Below are positions 4,099-5,476 of a DNA stretch of 5,476 nt, piece by piece (the first letter of the stretch is position 1; each line of letters opens with the position of its first letter). Origin of the DNA: Candidatus Peribacter sp. UBA2144 (lineage in GTDB: Bacteria; Patescibacteriota; Gracilibacteria; Peribacterales; Peribacteraceae); NCBI GenBank assembly GCA_002328295.1, contig DCXE01000046.1, forward strand, positions 1,081 to 6,556. Direction: 5' to 3'. A program made the translations under genes and the position numbers. The notes under the pieces were generated by a model. The model made no database searches and was not told the DNA's origin. It saw only the letters and a program-made list of their open reading frames with translations.

Positions 4099-5476
4099 GC
4101 CCAAAATGCGAAAATTTGCACTACCCATTGTTGCTTTCCTGATTATTGTAAGTGGAGCCTTAATTATGGATCAGTTTGGTGTTTGGCGAGCTTCCCCTAT
4201 TTTGCAAGGCGATGCCGGTGCTAGACCGGTCTGTGGTGATGGAAAATATGAGCCCCCATATGAGCATTGCGAAGAAAACAAACACTGTGATAAGTACAGA
4301 AACGAATATTGCAACAGCAAATGCCAATGCAAGATTAAAAATTCAAAATGCGGTGACAAGATATGGGATGAAAAAAAAGAGGAATGTGAAAACAATTCTC
4401 AATGTGATGTGGGTTGGAAATGCAAAAAATGCAAGTGCGTGATAAGAACTACAAAATGTGGAGATGGAAAAGTAAGAGGAAAAGAACAATGCGAACCTCC
4501 GGGGACTTCTTCCTGCGATGCATGGTGTAAAAAAATAAAGAAACCGAAGAAATCAAAGAAAAGCTCATCTAGCAAAAAAAAGTCAACAAACAACTACAAC
4601 GATGACAATTTCTTTGACGATGACGACGACGATGATGAGAAAAAGGACGATAAGAAGAAGAAGGAGAAAAAAGAGAAGAAAGAGAAGAAGGATAAGGATG
4701 ATGATGAGTTATATGATAAATCAATCAGTCTTCCAAACGGTGGAACAGCAGTTGTAGAGAAGCAAACAGTAATAACTTTCGTAGTCGATAAGGAAGAACA
4801 CATTCTTTTGGTAAACAAAGTTAAAAAAAGTACAATAGAAATTACAGTTGAATCAGATCCACAAGACTTTAAAATCGAACTCAAGAAAACAAAGAAAATA
4901 GATGTAACAGGGGACGAAGAACCGGATATAACTGTAACTCTCACAAAGATTAAAAAAAGCAAAGCAACAATTAAACTAGTCATTATTGATAAATCCGAAT
5001 GTGGCGACAATATTCTGGATCCGGGGGAAGAATGTGAACCTCCAAATTCACCTTTGTGCGATAAGAATTGCAAGAATAAGATAATACAGTCATCACCTGT
5101 CGAAGATCCCGGAGAGCTCGTATCAGATTCCTCGACCGAACCTGTCGCAGACATTGAGCCAAGCCAAAGTGCACCCGCGCCAGTTCCCAAGCCCGCCTCT
5201 CCACTGCCCAAATGCGGAGATGGAATTGTAAATAATAATGAGCAATGCGAATCAAATGCTGGATGTAGTCCTCAACAACGCTGTAGAGACTGCATGTGTG
5301 TCTTCTACATTCCTGACATTCTCCCTGTATGTGGGAACTTTAGAATAGAGAAGGGAGAAGAATGCGATGATGGCAATGAATTGGATGGAGACGGCTGTAA
5401 TTCATGGTGCTTCAGAGAAAAGCCAGCTCAAGTGGCTGCTATCCAAATCACATCCCTGCCTGACCGGCAGGCAGGC
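4097..5476 (+). CDS. Exported cysteine-rich protein with DUF4215-like modules and a central beta-rich domain (3' partial)
   Basis: The frame is open from ATG 4097 for 460 codons to the window edge. An alternative ATG at 4106 (residue 4) fits the candidate promoter better. Residues 5-6 are basic (RK) and 7-24 form a hydrophobic segment, acting as signal peptide or N-terminal anchor. There is no lipobox, and the only AxA (A40-G41-A42) is far from the hydrophobic core, so cleavage is uncertain. Thirty cysteines fall in six modules that start C-G-[DN] and contain an E/Q-C or E-E-C element: 46-78, 85-114, 121-144, 302-325, 373-401 and 412-438. The last is a canonical DUF4215 (Myxococcus cysteine-rich) repeat with ECDDGN. 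Between modules 3 and 4 are a Lys/Ser then poly-Asp then Lys/Glu/Asp linker (145-204) and a domain of alternating beta-type sequence (about 205-298). Residues 329-372 are a Pro/Ser-rich linker suited to O-glycosylation. Disulfide-stabilised surface display is likely; the molecular role is unknown. No Shine-Dalgarno sequence is seen. Confidence 0.88.
   Translation, partial: MPKMRKFALPIVAFLIIVSGALIMDQFGVWRASPILQGDAGARPVCGDGKYEPPYEHCEENKHCDKYRNEYCNSKCQCKIKNSKCGDKIWDEKKEECENNSQCDVGWKCKKCKCVIRTTKCGDGKVRGKEQCEPPGTSSCDAWCKKIKKPKKSKKSSSSKKKSTNNYNDDNFFDDDDDDDEKKDDKKKKEKKEKKEKKDKDDDELYDKSISLPNGGTAVVEKQTVITFVVDKEEHILLVNKVKKSTIEITVESDPQDFKIELKKTKKIDVTGDEEPDITVTLTKIKKSKATIKLVIIDKSECGDNILDPGEECEPPNSPLCDKNCKNKIIQSSPVEDPGELVSDSSTEPVADIEPSQSAPAPVPKPASPLPKCGDGIVNNNEQCESNAGCSPQQRCRDCMCVFYIPDILPVCGNFRIEKGEECDDGNELDGDGCNSWCFREKPAQVAAIQITSLPDRQAG
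4232..4528 (+). repeat. N-terminal cysteine-module array (modules 1-3)
   Basis: Within the exported protein, module 1 has cysteines 46, 58, 64, 72, 76, 78 and module 2 has 85, 97, 103, 109, 112, 114. Both are six-cysteine types ending in C-x(2-3)-C-x-C. Module 3 has only four (121, 132, 140, 144), ending C-x3-C. All open with C-G-D. Even cysteine counts per module suggest each forms its own disulfides. Confidence 0.75.
4529..4708 (+). repeat. Low-complexity charged linker (Lys/Ser, poly-Asp, Lys/Glu/Asp blocks)
   Basis: Residues 145-204 fall into blocks: Lys/Ser-rich 145-163, an Asn/Thr/Tyr patch 164-171, seven consecutive Asp at 174-180, then alternating Lys with Asp/Glu to 204. It joins the N-terminal cysteine modules to the beta-rich domain. 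It is probably disordered or a single charged helix in the Lys/Glu part. At DNA level it is a purine tract prone to slippage. Confidence 0.75.
5000..5410 (+). repeat. C-terminal cysteine-module array (modules 4-6)
   Basis: Module 4 (cysteines 302, 313, 321, 325) repeats the four-cysteine spacing of module 3 exactly: C-x10-C-x7-C-x3-C, with EPP after the second Cys in both. Module 5 (373, 384, 390, 396, 399, 401) is a six-cysteine type like module 2. Module 6 (412, 423, 434, 438) is the canonical DUF4215 form with C-x10-C-x10-C-x3-C. A Pro/Ser-rich linker (329-372) separates modules 4 and 5. Confidence 0.75.
5455..5475. repeat. GC-rich inverted repeat (8-bp arms, 5-base loop) inside the coding frame
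   Basis: CCTGCCTG (5455-5462) and CAGGCAGG (5468-5475) are perfect reverse complements around ACCGG. The block is strikingly GC-rich compared with its surroundings. In frame it encodes L-P-D-R-Q-A-G. I recall near-identical CCTGCC..GGCAGG palindromes scattered through CPR genomes, within and between genes, so this is probably one copy of such a dispersed repeat. The window ends here, so the repeat may extend further. Confidence 0.6.

Noticed and set aside
4213..4227. Small hairpin CCGGT-GCTAG-ACCGG
   Set aside because: It has five-bp arms inside a clear coding region without a U-tract; expected by chance.
4176..4442. 88-residue plus-strand frame inside the Cys-rich gene
   Set aside because: It is an out-of-frame shadow with no domain; the overlapping frame from 4097 carries regular C-G-D modules and continues to the window end.
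4594..5211. 205-residue minus-strand reading frame opposite the Cys-rich gene
   Set aside because: Its Ser/Phe-rich sequence is the antisense of Lys/Asp/Glu codons, and the plus-strand frame has a signal sequence and recognisable cysteine modules.

Overview
The window looks like AT-rich chromosomal DNA from a Candidate Phyla Radiation (Patescibacteria) bacterium, with Peregrinibacteria-like lineages the best guess. Three things point that way: a large exported protein built from DUF4215-type cysteine modules, a GC-rich palindromic repeat of a kind I recall from CPR genomes, and start codons without Shine-Dalgarno sequences. TGA works as a stop here: it ends two genes, and no in-frame TGA occurs in any long reading frame. 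This argues against the Gracilibacteria/Absconditabacteria code, in which TGA is glycine. The taxon is inferred, not proven.

Layout from left to right: (1) the 3' end of a plus-strand gene encoding an extremely acidic C-terminal tail with a seven-residue period (stop at 272-274); (2) a 26-base gap with a perfect TATAAT; (3) a plus-strand GT-A family 2 glycosyltransferase resembling polyprenyl-phosphate mannose synthase (301-984); (4) two paralogous PMT-family (GT39) membrane glycosyltransferases on the minus strand (979-2481 and 2478-4004), joined by an ATGA stop/start overlap and overlapping the GT2 gene tail-to-tail by 6 bases; (5) a 92-base divergent intergenic region; (6) a plus-strand exported cysteine-rich, lysine/aspartate-rich protein from 4097 (or 4106) that runs off the window after 460 codons.

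The simplest combined reading is a compact protein O-glycosylation locus. The GT2 enzyme would charge a polyprenyl-phosphate carrier, probably with mannose. The two PMT enzymes would transfer that sugar to Ser/Thr of exported proteins. The adjacent secreted protein, which has Ser/Thr/Pro-rich and Lys/Ser-rich linkers, is a plausible acceptor. The enzyme families are clear from motifs; sugar identity, acceptor and co-regulation are inferences.

The features most worth a second look are the exact heptad pattern in the acidic tail, a shared promoter geometry suggesting leaderless mRNAs at all three non-operon starts, a dyad over the PMT operon -10 box, cysteines conserved in both PMT paralogues, and the modular architecture of the cysteine-rich protein. 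There is no tRNA, rRNA, CRISPR array or transposase gene.
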